Of a DNA stretch of 64,000 bases, positions 52,550 to 62,202 are shown one piece after another. Position numbers and translations under genes: made by a program. Location: positions 186,001 to 250,000 of the forward strand of contig NZ_JAHBAY010000002.1 of the NCBI RefSeq assembly GCF_018499875.1, written 5' to 3'. This DNA is from Kineosporia corallincola. GTDB lineage: Bacteria > Actinomycetota > Actinomycetes > Actinomycetales > Kineosporiaceae. The notes beneath the pieces were generated by a model. The model searched no databases. It was not told the DNA's origin and saw only the letters and a list, made by a program, of their open reading frames with translations. Position 1 is the stretch's first letter, and each line of letters begins with the position of its first letter.

Positions 52550-53587
52550 GTGAAGGCGATTGTGTACACCGAGGCCGGGGACTCCGGGGTGCTGGCGGTA
52601 CGGGAACGGCCGGTCCCGGAACCGGGTGCCGGGCAGGTCCGGGTGCGGGTGGTGGTGTCGGGCGTGAACCCGACGGACTGGAAGAGCCGCAGGGGGTCCA
52701 GCACCCGGGAGCGCACCGCGCGTGAGTCGGTGCCCAACCAGGACGGCGCCGGCATCGTCGACGCCGTCGGCCCGGACGTGCGTGACCTGGCCGTGGGCGA
52801 CCGGGTGTGGATCTACCTGGCCGCCCCCGACTACGGCGTCACCGGCACCGCGCAGGAGTACACCGTGCAACCGGCCGGGCACGTGGTGAAGCTGCCGCAC
52901 GACGCGTCCTTCGACCTGGGCGCCTCGCTCGGCGTGCCGGCGCTGACGGCCCACCGGGCGCTGACGGTCGCCGAGGACGGCCCGTCCGCCCTCGCACCGG
53001 GCGCGCTGGCCGGACGGGTGGTGCTGGTCGCGGGCGGGGCCGGGGCGGTGGGGCACGCCGCGATCCAGCTGGCCCGCTGGGCGGGCGCCACCGTGATCAC
53101 CACGGTCAGCGGCCCGCACAAGGCCGCACTGGCCCGGGCCGCGGGGGCCGGGCACGTGATCAACTACCGCGAGGAGGACGTCGCCGCGCGGGTGCGGCAG
53201 ATCGCCCCCGACGGGGTGGACGTGGTGGTCGAGGTGGCGCTCGCGGCGAACTGGGCGATCGACCTGGCGGTGCTGAAACCGCGCGGCACGGTGGCCGTGT
53301 ACGCCAACGACGGCGGTGACGCCGTGCGGCTGGGCATCGGTGCGGGGCTGGTCGCCAACGCGCGTCTTCAGTTCATCCTGCTGTACACGGTGGGTGCCCG
53401 GGTGCTGGCGGACGCCGCGCGGGACGTGGCGGCCGCGGTCGCCGACAGGGCGCTGCCGGTGGGGCAGGAGCACGGTCTGCCGCTGCTGCGGTTCGGCCTC
53501 CACGACCTGGCCGCCGCCCACGACGCGGTGGAGAGCGGGGCGGTCGGGAAGGTGCTGGTGGACGTGGCGACCGAGCCCGAAGGGTGA
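52550..53587 (+). CDS. NADPH:quinone reductase-like MDR oxidoreductase
   Basis: 345 aa. GTG 52550 gives MKAIVYTEAGDSGVLAVRE, the usual start, with GGGGAG 8 nt upstream; the frame is open earlier but reads as Arg-rich noise. There are no zinc-ligand cysteines. The NADPH motif is VVLVAGGAGAVGHAAIQLARWAGATVI and substrate-site blocks are SGVNPTDWKSRRG and NQDGAGIVDAVG. Enzymes of this zinc-free branch reduce quinones or enones. The first diguanylate cyclase gene follows after 6 nt. Confidence 0.88.
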   Translation: MKAIVYTEAGDSGVLAVRERPVPEPGAGQVRVRVVVSGVNPTDWKSRRGSSTRERTARESVPNQDGAGIVDAVGPDVRDLAVGDRVWIYLAAPDYGVTGTAQEYTVQPAGHVVKLPHDASFDLGASLGVPALTAHRALTVAEDGPSALAPGALAGRVVLVAGGAGAVGHAAIQLARWAGATVITTVSGPHKAALARAAGAGHVINYREEDVAARVRQIAPDGVDVVVEVALAANWAIDLAVLKPRGTVAVYANDGGDAVRLGIGAGLVANARLQFILLYTVGARVLADAARDVAAAVADRALPVGQEHGLPLLRFGLHDLAAAHDAVESGAVGKVLVDVATEPEG

Positions 53588-53593
53588 CGCACC

Positions 53594-55144
53594 GTGCCGG
53601 CGGGCTGGGCCGGACGGGTCGACCTCGCCGGTGATGCTGTCGTCCCGGTGACGGGCGACGACCGGTGGGTCATGGTGAAGCCCGAGGCGCGGAGCCCGGG
53701 CCTGGTGGGCCTGGGAGTGCTGACGGCCGTCTCGGTGCCGCTGGCCACGCTGCCCTCGTTCTCCGAGAAGGTCTCGGCCGTCACCTACTTCGTGTCGTTC
53801 TGCCTGTGCCAGGTGCTGACGGTCGCGGCCGTGCGGCGGATCCCGGCGGCGCAGCGCGGCCCGTGGAGCCTGATGCTGGTGACGGCGTCGATGTGGATGC
53901 TCGGCGAGATCTGGGCGCTGGTCGCGACCTGGCGGCAGAGTGACGCCTACCCCACACCGGCCGACATCGGCTACGTGGTGGGCTACGCGGTGCTGGCGCT
54001 GGCCGTGCTGCGCCTGGACCGGCGGGACGCGACCACGCTGCGGGCCGGGCCGCTGCTGGACGCGGCGATCGTGACGCTCAGCGTGGCCACACTGACCGTG
54101 GTGTTCGTGATCCGGCCGATGGTGACGGACGCGTCGGAATCGCTTCTGGTACGGACGGTCTCCAGCCTGTACCCGCTCATCGACGTGCTGCTGGTGTACC
54201 TGGTGGCGCGGCTGCTGGGCAGCGGCCGCACCCGCAGCCGGTCCCTGATCTGGCTGGCGGCGGCGATGCTGTGCACGTTCGTGGCCGACACCGTGATGAA
54301 CGTGCAGGCCGTGGCGGGCCACTACTTCCACTACCCGCCGCTGCTGAACCTGCTGTGGCTGCTGTTCTACCTGTTCATGGGGTTCGCGGCGCTGGAGGCC
54401 GGGCGTCCCCGTCAGGCCTCCCGCCCGGTGCGCTGCGACCGCGGTGACGGCGACCTGAACGTGCCCCGGCTGGTGGTACTGGCCGTGGCGGCCATGCTGC
54501 CGTCGCTCGTGGTGGTCAGCTACGGCTGGTGGACGCAGGCCGACCTGATCACGAGCGCCCAGCTGGGTGCCGGGTCGGCGGTGCTGATCGCCCTGGTCGC
54601 CGCCCGCATCTGGGGCCTGATCACGCAGTTGCAGGCGCAGGCCCGCCAGCTCGACCGGCTGGCCGCCCTCGACCCGCTGACCGGAGTGGCCAACCGCCGC
54701 ACCTGGGACGCCGAGCTGCCCCGCTTCATGGCACCGGAGGTCCGCGCCGGGGAGGAGACGGTGCTGGTCGCGCTGCTGGACCTGGACCACTTCAAGCGGT
54801 TCAACGACACCCGCGGCCACCAGGCGGGCGACGAGCTGCTGCGCGCGGCGGCCGCGGCCTGGCGCGACGCCCTGGGCGAGGACGGGCTGCTGGCCCGCTG
54901 GGGCGGCGAGGAGTTCGCGGTGGTGCTGCGCGCCGAGGACGAGAACTCCGGCCTGAAGCGTCTGGACGGACTGCGCGCGGTGGTGCCGCAGCAGCAGACG
55001 GTGTCGATCGGCGTGGCCCGCTGGGACGGGCAGATGCCCGCCGACGAGCTGATCCGCGTGGTCGACCAGGCGCTGTACGAGGCCAAGGCGCACGGGCGCA
55101 ACCTGATGTGCCGGGCCGAACGCGACCAGCTGCGCGCGGCCTGA
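53594..55144 (+). CDS. Membrane diguanylate cyclase (paralog 1)
   Basis: 516 aa from GTG 53594; ATG 53672 is a plausible later start. About eight membrane helices (residues 35-345) contain the conserved loop YPTPADIGYVVGY. The C-terminal GGDEF domain has DPLTGVANRRTWDAEL, LLDLDHFKRFNDTRGHQAGDELL and the active-site RWGGEEF (about 435-441), so it should make cyclic di-GMP from two GTP. The residues where an inhibitory I-site RxxD would lie read GEDG, so product feedback inhibition is probably absent. It is first of four paralogs in this region. Confidence 0.92.
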   Translation: MPAGWAGRVDLAGDAVVPVTGDDRWVMVKPEARSPGLVGLGVLTAVSVPLATLPSFSEKVSAVTYFVSFCLCQVLTVAAVRRIPAAQRGPWSLMLVTASMWMLGEIWALVATWRQSDAYPTPADIGYVVGYAVLALAVLRLDRRDATTLRAGPLLDAAIVTLSVATLTVVFVIRPMVTDASESLLVRTVSSLYPLIDVLLVYLVARLLGSGRTRSRSLIWLAAAMLCTFVADTVMNVQAVAGHYFHYPPLLNLLWLLFYLFMGFAALEAGRPRQASRPVRCDRGDGDLNVPRLVVLAVAAMLPSLVVVSYGWWTQADLITSAQLGAGSAVLIALVAARIWGLITQLQAQARQLDRLAALDPLTGVANRRTWDAELPRFMAPEVRAGEETVLVALLDLDHFKRFNDTRGHQAGDELLRAAAAAWRDALGEDGLLARWGGEEFAVVLRAEDENSGLKRLDGLRAVVPQQQTVSIGVARWDGQMPADELIRVVDQALYEAKAHGRNLMCRAERDQLRAA

Positions 55145-55157
55145 ACCGGGACCTCAC

Positions 55158-56660
55158 TCAGGCGTTGCGCACGTTCTGCCGGAAGTCCAGGACGCCGGAG
55201 GGGTCGTACTTCTTCACGACCTTCTTCAGCCGCGCCAGGTTCTTGCCGTAGTAGGCGCTCGCCCAGTCCTGCTGCCCGTCGTTGAGGTAGTTCACGTAGG
55301 AGCCCGGGCCGGTGAGCGGGGTCAGGGCCTGCTGCACCGCGAGCACGGCCGGATCACCGCTCGCGCCGGAGGTGTAGATCTGCACCGAGGCCAGGGCCTT
55401 GCGGTGCACGAAAGCCGTGTCCGTGGGCGCCAGATCGGCCACCTCGCCGCCCAGGGAGTCGAACAGCAGCACCAGGCCGCGCCGCTGCGTCATCAGGTCG
55501 GTCACCTGCTGGGCGTTCGCCTCGGTCAGGGTGCCCTTCAGCACGCGGGAGGCGGCCCGGAAGCGCTCGCGGCCGGTGCTGGTCCCGGCGAAGTACCGCA
55601 TCGCGTCCAGATAGGTGTAGCTGCGGCTGCGGTTGACGGTGGGCTTGCTGCCGACGGCCGCGATCAGGGTGGTCAGGTGCGGGGGCAGCTTCGCCGGGGT
55701 GCCCACGAAGGTGCCGACGATGCGGTGGGTGGGCAGCGGATCGGTGGACGACGCGCTGTTGACGTGGCACACCGAGGTGATGGCCTTCGGGGCGCTGTCG
55801 ATCCACCGGGTCCACGCGGCCAGGGCCGCGACGGTGGCCTCGGGCGGGAAGGCCAGGGAGAACACGGTGACGGTGGGCGCCGCCACGGTGCTGAAGGTCA
55901 GGTCGGTGACCACGCCGGTCTGACCGCCGCCGCCCCCGCGCAACGCCCAGTACAGGTCGTCGTGGTGCCGGGCGTCGGCCAGCACCAGCTCCCCGTCGCC
56001 GGTGACCACGTGCGCGGACCGCAGATGGTCGCAGGTCAGGCCGTAGGGGCGGGACAGCACGCCGATGCCCCCGCCGAGGGTGAGGCCGGCGACACCGACG
56101 GTGGGGCAGGAGCCGGTGGGCAGGGCCCGCCCGTGCGCGGCCACGGCCGCCTGCACGTCGGACAGTCGCGCACCCGCCCCCACCTGGACCGTCCCGTCGT
56201 CCTTGACCAGGATCCTCCTGGCCCGGCTGACGTCGATCACCAGCCCGCCGTCGGGGGTGGAGTACCCGGCGTAGCTGTGGCCGCCGGAGCGGGCGGCGAC
56301 CGGGATGCCGTGCCCGCCGGCCCGGGTGATGCAGCGCTTCACGTCGGCGCGCCCGGTGACCCGGGCGATCGCGGCCGGGGCGCGGGTGCCGAGGGCGGCG
56401 TTGAATGGCAGCGCGGCCTCGGCGTAGCCGGCGTCACCGGGCAGCAGGAGCGGCCCGTCCAGTGCCCGGCGCAGCGCCGTCCAGTCCACGGCGTCCCCGC
56501 CCGTGCCGGCCCGGGCGGTACGGGCGAGCGCCGACATCAGCCCGGCGGCCCCGGCCACAGCCATCAGCGTGCGCCGGGTGACCGGCCGGCCCCACCCCGC
56601 GGCCGCGCTGCCCGCACCGTTCGAGCCGTCCGGTGTCTGCTGTCCTGACTGCGTCTGCAT
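55158..56660 (-). CDS. Tat-exported FAD-linked oxidase (BBE/PCMH type)
   Basis: 500 aa with GGGGAGAAG just before the ATG. A Tat signal (VTRRTLMAVAGAAGLMSAL) ends near residue 51. The FAD_binding_4 domain has the flavin-linking histidine block AARSGGHSYAGYSTPDGG and PTVGVAGLTLGGGIGVLSRPYGL. The C-terminal berberine-bridge-type segment is YVNYLNDGQQDWASAYYGKNLARLKKVVKKYDPSGVLDF. A second covalent Cys is not obvious. Such enzymes oxidise sugars or alkaloid-like substrates with oxygen. It is on the opposite strand to the cyclase genes and splits their array. Confidence 0.9.
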   Translation of the reverse strand: MQTQSGQQTPDGSNGAGSAAAGWGRPVTRRTLMAVAGAAGLMSALARTARAGTGGDAVDWTALRRALDGPLLLPGDAGYAEAALPFNAALGTRAPAAIARVTGRADVKRCITRAGGHGIPVAARSGGHSYAGYSTPDGGLVIDVSRARRILVKDDGTVQVGAGARLSDVQAAVAAHGRALPTGSCPTVGVAGLTLGGGIGVLSRPYGLTCDHLRSAHVVTGDGELVLADARHHDDLYWALRGGGGGQTGVVTDLTFSTVAAPTVTVFSLAFPPEATVAALAAWTRWIDSAPKAITSVCHVNSASSTDPLPTHRIVGTFVGTPAKLPPHLTTLIAAVGSKPTVNRSRSYTYLDAMRYFAGTSTGRERFRAASRVLKGTLTEANAQQVTDLMTQRRGLVLLFDSLGGEVADLAPTDTAFVHRKALASVQIYTSGASGDPAVLAVQQALTPLTGPGSYVNYLNDGQQDWASAYYGKNLARLKKVVKKYDPSGVLDFRQNVRNA

Positions 56661-56840
56661 GGCTTCTCCCCGCCACTGCCCGGTCCCGAGTGGTCCCTTC
56701 CTGCCTCAGAGACGTTCGATGCCGTGGACCACGGAAAAGTTCGACGAAATTCTGCCCCAGGGTGCGCGGGAATGTCCGCACGACACCACGGCGTCAGCGA
56801 TTGCGCCGCACGGATGACGCCCACGGGTTCACCTGTCGCT

Positions 56841-58340
56841 GTGAGTGATGGCGCCGACACGTGGGGTGTGGGAAATGTGCGTCAGCTACCGCCGTCCGTG
56901 CGGATCGTGGCCGGCCTCGCCGGCGCCGCCGTGCCGCTCGCCGCGCTGCCCGCCGTCGGCACCGCCGCCTCCGCGACGCTCGACGTGCTCGCCGTCGCCC
57001 TCGCCGCCCTGCTGACCGTGCTGGCCCTGCCCTCGATCCCGGCACCCGCCCGCCCCGCCTGGCGGATGCTCGCCGCCTCGCTGCTGATCTCGCTGGTCGC
57101 CGAGGTCCTCTTCCGCTGGTTCCAGTTCCTCGACTCGACCCGCTGGCCCACCCCCGCCGACATCCTCTACTGCGTCTCCTACGTGCCGCTGATGCTGGGA
57201 CTGCTGCGCCTGGACCGCCAGCGCGGGCGCCGCCTGCGCCTGGGCGGCCTGCTCGACACCCTGATCGTGACCGTCAGCACCGCGGCCATGGCCACGGTCT
57301 TCCTGATCCTGCCGATGATCTCGGCCGGCCTGGTCAACCGCGCCGGGCAACTCGTCAGCACCGTCTACGTGCTCTACGACGTGGTGATCGTGTTCCTCGC
57401 ACTGCGTCTGCTCGGCGCCGGGACCACGGCCGTTCGGCTGCTGGTGACCGGCCTGCTCTGCCTGTTCGCGGGCGACGTGGCGGAACAGGTGATGGCCGCC
57501 CGCACGTCGTCCATCATGTTCCCGCGCTGGATCAACCTGCTGTGGCTGCTGTTCTACCTGGGCATCGCGCTCGCCGCCGTGTCGGCCGCCCGCACCCGCC
57601 CGGCCCGGACACCGGCCCGCACCCCCGACCTGCCCGCGCTGGAGGGCATGCAGGTCAGCCTCCGGCGGCTGCTGGCGATGACGGTGGCCGCCGGGCTGCC
57701 GACGGTGATCTTCCTGCTGCCCGGCGAGCGCACCGCGGTGGAGGGCATGGCACTGGGGACGGCGGCGACCATCCTGCTGGGCCTGGTGCTGACCCGGTTC
57801 TGGGACCTGCACCGCCGGCTCGACCGGCAGACCCGCGCACTGGCCGCGATGGCCGCGACCGACCCGCTGACCGGCGTGGCCAACCGCCGCACCTGGGACG
57901 CCGAGCTGGCCCGGCTGCTGAGCTCCCCCACAGGCTCGGGAACAGGCTCGGGGACAGGTGGGAACGTGCTGATCGCCGTCCTCGATCTGGACCACTTCAA
58001 GCGGTACAACGACACGCACGGGCACGGCGCCGGTGACGACCTGCTGCGGGAGACGGCCTGCGCCTGGGCCGGGGAGATCGGGGCGCGTGGCGTGCTGGCC
58101 CGCTGGGGCGGCGAGGAGTTCCTGGTCGCGCTGACCTGCCGCGACCTGGACGAGGGACAACGCGTGCTGGAACGGTTGCGGCCGCTGGTGCCGGACGGGC
58201 AGACGGTGTCGATCGGGGTGGCGCTCTGGGACGGCGCCGAGGGTGCGGCCTCGGTGCTGCGCCGGGCCGACGGCGCGCTGTACGAGGCCAAGCAGCGCGG
58301 CCGGGACCGGATGGTCGTGGCCGGCCTGGTCGCCGCCTGA
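56841..58340 (+). CDS. Membrane diguanylate cyclase (paralog 2)
   Basis: 499 aa if GTG 56841 is used; GTG 56877 is also possible, and the longer frame to 56724 reads poorly. Membrane helices fill about residues 15-330 and carry RWPTPADILYCVSYVPLMLGLLRLDRQRG, shared with its neighbours. The GGDEF domain has DPLTGVANRRTWDAEL, LDLDHFKRYNDTHGHGAGDDLL and RWGGEEF. A Gly/Ser/Thr insert (SPTGSGTGSGTGG) lies after the first GGDEF helix. The I-site position reads GARG, so no RxxD is present. Confidence 0.9.
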   Translation: MSDGADTWGVGNVRQLPPSVRIVAGLAGAAVPLAALPAVGTAASATLDVLAVALAALLTVLALPSIPAPARPAWRMLAASLLISLVAEVLFRWFQFLDSTRWPTPADILYCVSYVPLMLGLLRLDRQRGRRLRLGGLLDTLIVTVSTAAMATVFLILPMISAGLVNRAGQLVSTVYVLYDVVIVFLALRLLGAGTTAVRLLVTGLLCLFAGDVAEQVMAARTSSIMFPRWINLLWLLFYLGIALAAVSAARTRPARTPARTPDLPALEGMQVSLRRLLAMTVAAGLPTVIFLLPGERTAVEGMALGTAATILLGLVLTRFWDLHRRLDRQTRALAAMAATDPLTGVANRRTWDAELARLLSSPTGSGTGSGTGGNVLIAVLDLDHFKRYNDTHGHGAGDDLLRETACAWAGEIGARGVLARWGGEEFLVALTCRDLDEGQRVLERLRPLVPDGQTVSIGVALWDGAEGAASVLRRADGALYEAKQRGRDRMVVAGLVAA

Positions 58341-58409
58341 GCATGCCCTCACCGTGCGTGATGCCGCGCGGGGCGAACTGATCCGAACCGGTTCTGCTGG
58401 GCGGGATCC

Positions 58410-60062
58410 GTGCGTGCCCGGCCGGTCGCGGCCGAGGAACCGGGAGTGACCGCCCAGCCCTCGCGCACGCCCCCGGGCGAGCCCGCGCACGAGGGACCCT
58501 GGGCGCGGGCGACGCTCCGGGCCGCCGGGCTGCTGGCCACCGCCGTGACCGTGCTCGCCGTCGCCGGGCCGCTCCTGCTGGCGGCGGGCCCGGACGCGCT
58601 GCTGCTGGGCGGCGTGGTGTCGGCCGGCTGCTGCGCGGTGTTCCAGCTGCTGGCCGTGCGGCGCCTGCCGGCACACCGCCGGGCGCCGTGGCAGTGGCTG
58701 CTGGCCGCGTGCGGGCTGACCCAGCTGGCCGGGGTGACGGCGCTGCTGCACCGGCTGGGCGGTGAGAGCGGCTGGCCGGCACTGGTGGACGTGTTCCTGG
58801 TGCCCGCCTACCTGGCCACCGCCTGGGGCGTGCTGGGCGTGGACGCGCAACGGCACCGCCGCCCGCCCCTGGGGGTGCTGCTCGACGTGGTGGTCGTGGT
58901 GGCCGGCGTCGGGGTGCTCAGCCTGACCTTCGTGGTGCTGCCCCTGGCCTCCGACACCACCCGGCCCCCGGCCGCCCGCGCCGTCGCCCTGATCTACCCG
59001 GTGCTCGACCTGCTGCTGCTGTTCGTGCTCGCCCGGATGCTGGCCGCGGGCCGTCCCGGCCGGGTGGCCGGGTGGCTGGCCGTGGCGCTGCTGTGCGCGG
59101 TCGGGACCGACACCGCCCGCAACGTGACCGACCTGACCGATCTGGCCGGCCCGGCCCAGCTGACCAGTTCCGGACCGGTGGCCTGGGCGGCCGTGGCCCG
59201 CTCGGCGACGGGCCTGTTCACCGGGTTCGCCGCCGTCGGCGCGCTGCACGACGACGGCCCGGCGGCACCGCGCCGCGACCTGGGCCTGACCGTGACCCGG
59301 CTGGTCGTGCTGGCCCTGGCCGCGGGCCTGCCCTCGGTGGTCCTGATCGTGCGCAGCGCCACCGGCCAGTACACCGGCTCGGTGCTGCTCGGCGTCGGTT
59401 CGCTGGCCCTGCTCGGGCTGGTGGTGGCGCGGATCTGGGACCTGCTCCAGCAACTGCGGCGGCAGTCCGACGAGATGGCGCGGATGGCCCGCACCGACCC
59501 GCTGACCGGCGTCGCCAACCGCCGCTCGTGGGACTTCGAGCTGGCCCGCGCGATGGCCGCCGCGCTGCGCGAGCGCTCGGTGCTGCTGGTCGGGCTGCTC
59601 GACCTGGACCACTTCAAGCGCTACAACGACACCCAGGGCCACCAGGCCGGCGACGACCTGCTGCGCGAGGCCGCCCGGCAGTGGAGCCTGGGCCTGGCCG
59701 GCCACGGCCGGGTGGCGCGCTGGGGCGGGGAGGAGTTCGCCGTCCTCGTGCACGCCCGCGACCCGGACACCGGCCTGGCCACACTGGACGGTCTGCGTGC
59801 CCTGGTGCCGTTCGGCGAGACCTGCTCGATCGGCGTGGCCCGCTGGGACGGCACCGAGGATCCCGCGGTGCTGCTGCGCCGGGCGGACGAGGCGCTGTAC
59901 GCGGCGAAGAACGCCGGGCGCGACCGCACGGTGCTGGCCGCCGACGTGACGAACGACGAGGCGAACGGCGCGACCACGAACGGCACGATCACGAACGGCA
60001 CAACCATGGACGACGAAGCCCCGGACCGGGCACCCGTCGCCGGTCGCGGGGGGCCGCCATGA
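58410..60062 (+). CDS. Membrane diguanylate cyclase (paralog 3)
   Basis: 550 aa from GTG 58410; GTG 58446 has a better ribosome site (GAGGAA) and may be the true start. The membrane domain is diverged at the shared loop (GWPALVDVFLVPAYLATAWGVLGV in place of WPTPAD). The GGDEF domain is intact: DPLTGVANRRSWDFEL, LLDLDHFKRYNDTQGHQAGDDLLREAA and RWGGEEF. No I-site RxxD is present. A C-terminal tail of about 35 residues is rich in Asn/Thr/Gly (NGATTNGTITNGTT). The stop overlaps the next paralog (ATGA). Confidence 0.92.
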   Translation: MRARPVAAEEPGVTAQPSRTPPGEPAHEGPWARATLRAAGLLATAVTVLAVAGPLLLAAGPDALLLGGVVSAGCCAVFQLLAVRRLPAHRRAPWQWLLAACGLTQLAGVTALLHRLGGESGWPALVDVFLVPAYLATAWGVLGVDAQRHRRPPLGVLLDVVVVVAGVGVLSLTFVVLPLASDTTRPPAARAVALIYPVLDLLLLFVLARMLAAGRPGRVAGWLAVALLCAVGTDTARNVTDLTDLAGPAQLTSSGPVAWAAVARSATGLFTGFAAVGALHDDGPAAPRRDLGLTVTRLVVLALAAGLPSVVLIVRSATGQYTGSVLLGVGSLALLGLVVARIWDLLQQLRRQSDEMARMARTDPLTGVANRRSWDFELARAMAAALRERSVLLVGLLDLDHFKRYNDTQGHQAGDDLLREAARQWSLGLAGHGRVARWGGEEFAVLVHARDPDTGLATLDGLRALVPFGETCSIGVARWDGTEDPAVLLRRADEALYAAKNAGRDRTVLAADVTNDEANGATTNGTITNGTTMDDEAPDRAPVAGRGGPP

Positions 60063-61600
60063 CCTGGGAAGGAACTCCCGAGCACGTACGCCGCATCGGC
60101 CTGGCCATCCTCGGCGGCATGGCCACGCTGACCGTGCTGTCGCTGTTCTGGGAACGTGAGGGCAGCGACGCGATGGCTCGCACCTACCTCGTCTCCACCG
60201 CCGTGAGCTCCCTGTTCCTGCTGCTGGCCGTGCTGCGCGTGCCCCGCCCCCGCCGCGGGCCCTGGCTGTGGATCATGGCCAACATGGCCCTGTGCCTGAC
60301 CGGCGAACTCGTGCTCGGCTACTACCAGCTCACCGGCGACGACCGCTGGCCCACCCCGGCGGACGCGTTCTTCCTGACCGCCTACCTGGCCACCGCCATC
60401 GGCGTACTGGGGCTCAACCGGCAGCGCGGCGGCCGCCCGGCCTTCGGGGCGGTGCTGGACGCCCTGATCGTCGCCGTCGGCGTGGGCGTCCTGGCCCTGG
60501 TCTTCGTCGTCCTCCCCCTGGCCTGGGACACCGCCCAGCCCCTGGTGGCCCGCACCGTCGGCACCCTGTACCCCCTGCTCGACGTCATGCTGCTGTTCCT
60601 GCTGCTGCGGATCTTCGCGCACGGCCGGCCCGGCGCCGCCGTGTCCTGGGTGGCGGCCTCGATGCTGTGCACCCTGGTCGCCGACACCGCGCAGAACCTG
60701 GTCGAGCTGACCAGCGGCGGCAACGAGTTCGCCGTCTGGATGAACGTGGTCTGGGCCTGCGCCTACCTGTTCATGGGCTTCGCCGCCGCGGCCTCCCGCC
60801 GCGACCCCGGCCCCCGCCCCGCACCCGACCCGGCCACGACGGCCGAGGCCGGGCTGACCGCGCCCCGCCTCGGCCTGCTCGCGTTCGGCGCCGGACTGCC
60901 CTCGGTGGTGGTGATCGGCCGCGCGGCCAACGGCGTGCACGACGGCGCCACCTGGCTGGGCCTGGGCTCCCTGCTGTTGCTGGCCATGGTCGTCACCCGC
61001 ATCGCCGGCCTGCTCGCCCAGCTGCGCCGGCGCTCCGAGGAGATGGCGCTCATGGCCCGCACCGACCCGCTGACCGGCGTCGCCAACCGCCGCTCCTGGG
61101 ACTTCGACCTGGACCGCGCGATGGGCGCCACCCGCACCGGCGGCGGCCACCTGCTGGTCGCGCTGCTCGACCTGGACCACTTCAAGCGCTACAACGACAC
61201 CCAGGGCCACCAGGCCGGCGACGACCTGCTGCGCGAGGCCGCCGGCCGCTGGCACGACGCCCTCGGGCCGCACCCGGTGATCGCCCGCTGGGGCGGCGAG
61301 GAGTTCGTGGCCCTGGTGCACTGCGCCGACCCGGAGCAGGGACGCCACCGCCTGGACTCCCTGCGCCGGGTCGTCCCGCACGGGCAGACCGTCTCGCTGG
61401 GCATCGCCCGCTGGGACGGCCAGGAGGACGCGACCGGCCTGCTGCGCCGGGCCGACACCGCCCTGTACCTGGCCAAGGAACAGGGCCGCGACCGCAGCGT
61501 CAGCGCCCCGCAGCCGGCTGCCGCACCGGCCCTGGACACCCGGGGGCCCGGCCGATTACGGGAGGGGATGGCCACCGTGAGAGGGTCTGCCGGTGATTAG
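60059..61600 (+). CDS. Membrane diguanylate cyclase (paralog 4)
   Basis: 513 aa. The ATG overlaps the stop of paralog 3; the frame is open far upstream inside that gene but is not used there. Eight membrane helices carry RWPTPADAFFLTAYLATAIGVLGLNRQRG. The GGDEF domain has DPLTGVANRRSWDFDL, LLDLDHFKRYNDTQGHQAGDDLLREAA (the same as in paralog 3) and RWGGEEF. The I-site position reads GPHP. The close match of GGDEF domains 3 and 4 indicates a recent tandem duplication. The stop overlaps the acetyltransferase gene by 8 nt. Confidence 0.93.
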   Translation: MTWEGTPEHVRRIGLAILGGMATLTVLSLFWEREGSDAMARTYLVSTAVSSLFLLLAVLRVPRPRRGPWLWIMANMALCLTGELVLGYYQLTGDDRWPTPADAFFLTAYLATAIGVLGLNRQRGGRPAFGAVLDALIVAVGVGVLALVFVVLPLAWDTAQPLVARTVGTLYPLLDVMLLFLLLRIFAHGRPGAAVSWVAASMLCTLVADTAQNLVELTSGGNEFAVWMNVVWACAYLFMGFAAAASRRDPGPRPAPDPATTAEAGLTAPRLGLLAFGAGLPSVVVIGRAANGVHDGATWLGLGSLLLLAMVVTRIAGLLAQLRRRSEEMALMARTDPLTGVANRRSWDFDLDRAMGATRTGGGHLLVALLDLDHFKRYNDTQGHQAGDDLLREAAGRWHDALGPHPVIARWGGEEFVALVHCADPEQGRHRLDSLRRVVPHGQTVSLGIARWDGQEDATGLLRRADTALYLAKEQGRDRSVSAPQPAAAPALDTRGPGRLREGMATVRGSAGD

Positions 61601-62105
61601 GACGATCGATGCGGGTATGACCGACGGCCGCGACCGGCCGGTGACCCTGCGCGGGGTGGGCGACGAGAACTGGCGCGACATCGCGGACGTCGTGCCGCGC
61701 GACGACCAGCGGGACTGGGTGGCCACCTCGGCGGCCCGCTACCTGCTGCTCAGCCTGCGCGAGGGGGTGTGGACGTCGCTCGGCGTCTACGCCGGCGACC
61801 AGGTGGTGGGCCACATCATGTGGGCCTACGACGAGGACGACGACCGTAACTGGATCGGCGGCATGCTCGTCGACGAGCAGGAGCAGGGCACCGGCGTGGG
61901 CCGCGCCGCCCTGCTCACCCTGATCGGCTACCTGCGGGAACTGCCCGAACCGCACGACATCCGGCTGTCGGTGCACGACGACAACACCGCCGCCCGCAAG
62001 CTGTACGCCTCGGCCGGGTTCGTGGAACTCGACCGGGACGAGGACGGCGACTGGACCGCCGAGCTCGTCCTGTCGCCGCCGGAGGGCGGCCCGCACGAGG
62101 ACTGA
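61593..62105 (+). CDS. GNAT-family N-acetyltransferase
   Basis: 170 aa from GTG 61593, or 162 from ATG 61617. It shows the GNAT order: WRDIADVVPRDDQRDWVA near the start, GHIMWAYDEDDDRNWIGGMLVDEQEQGTGVGRAALLTLI (the acetyl-CoA pyrophosphate loop QGTGVGRA), and a closing LSVHDDNTAARKLYASAGFVEL. The pattern is closest to SpeG/diamine-acetyltransferase-like members. It overlaps the last cyclase gene and may be co-transcribed, but a functional link is not evident. Confidence 0.9.
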   Translation: MIRTIDAGMTDGRDRPVTLRGVGDENWRDIADVVPRDDQRDWVATSAARYLLLSLREGVWTSLGVYAGDQVVGHIMWAYDEDDDRNWIGGMLVDEQEQGTGVGRAALLTLIGYLRELPEPHDIRLSVHDDNTAARKLYASAGFVELDRDEDGDWTAELVLSPPEGGPHED

Positions 62106-62202
62106 GCCACGAGCGCGCCGCTCGTGGCCTCGCCCCGTGCGGCCTGCGGGGGAGGGGCTGCTCACTCCCCGAGCGCCGACCTGATCGGACTGATCGGCCG
62201 GC

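Noticed and set aside
59072-61600. 842-aa fused protein covering the end of cyclase 3 and all of cyclase 4
   Set aside because: The first 329 codons overlap cyclase 3 in another frame and read as Arg/Gly/Pro-rich. The real start is ATG 60059 with an ATGA overlap.
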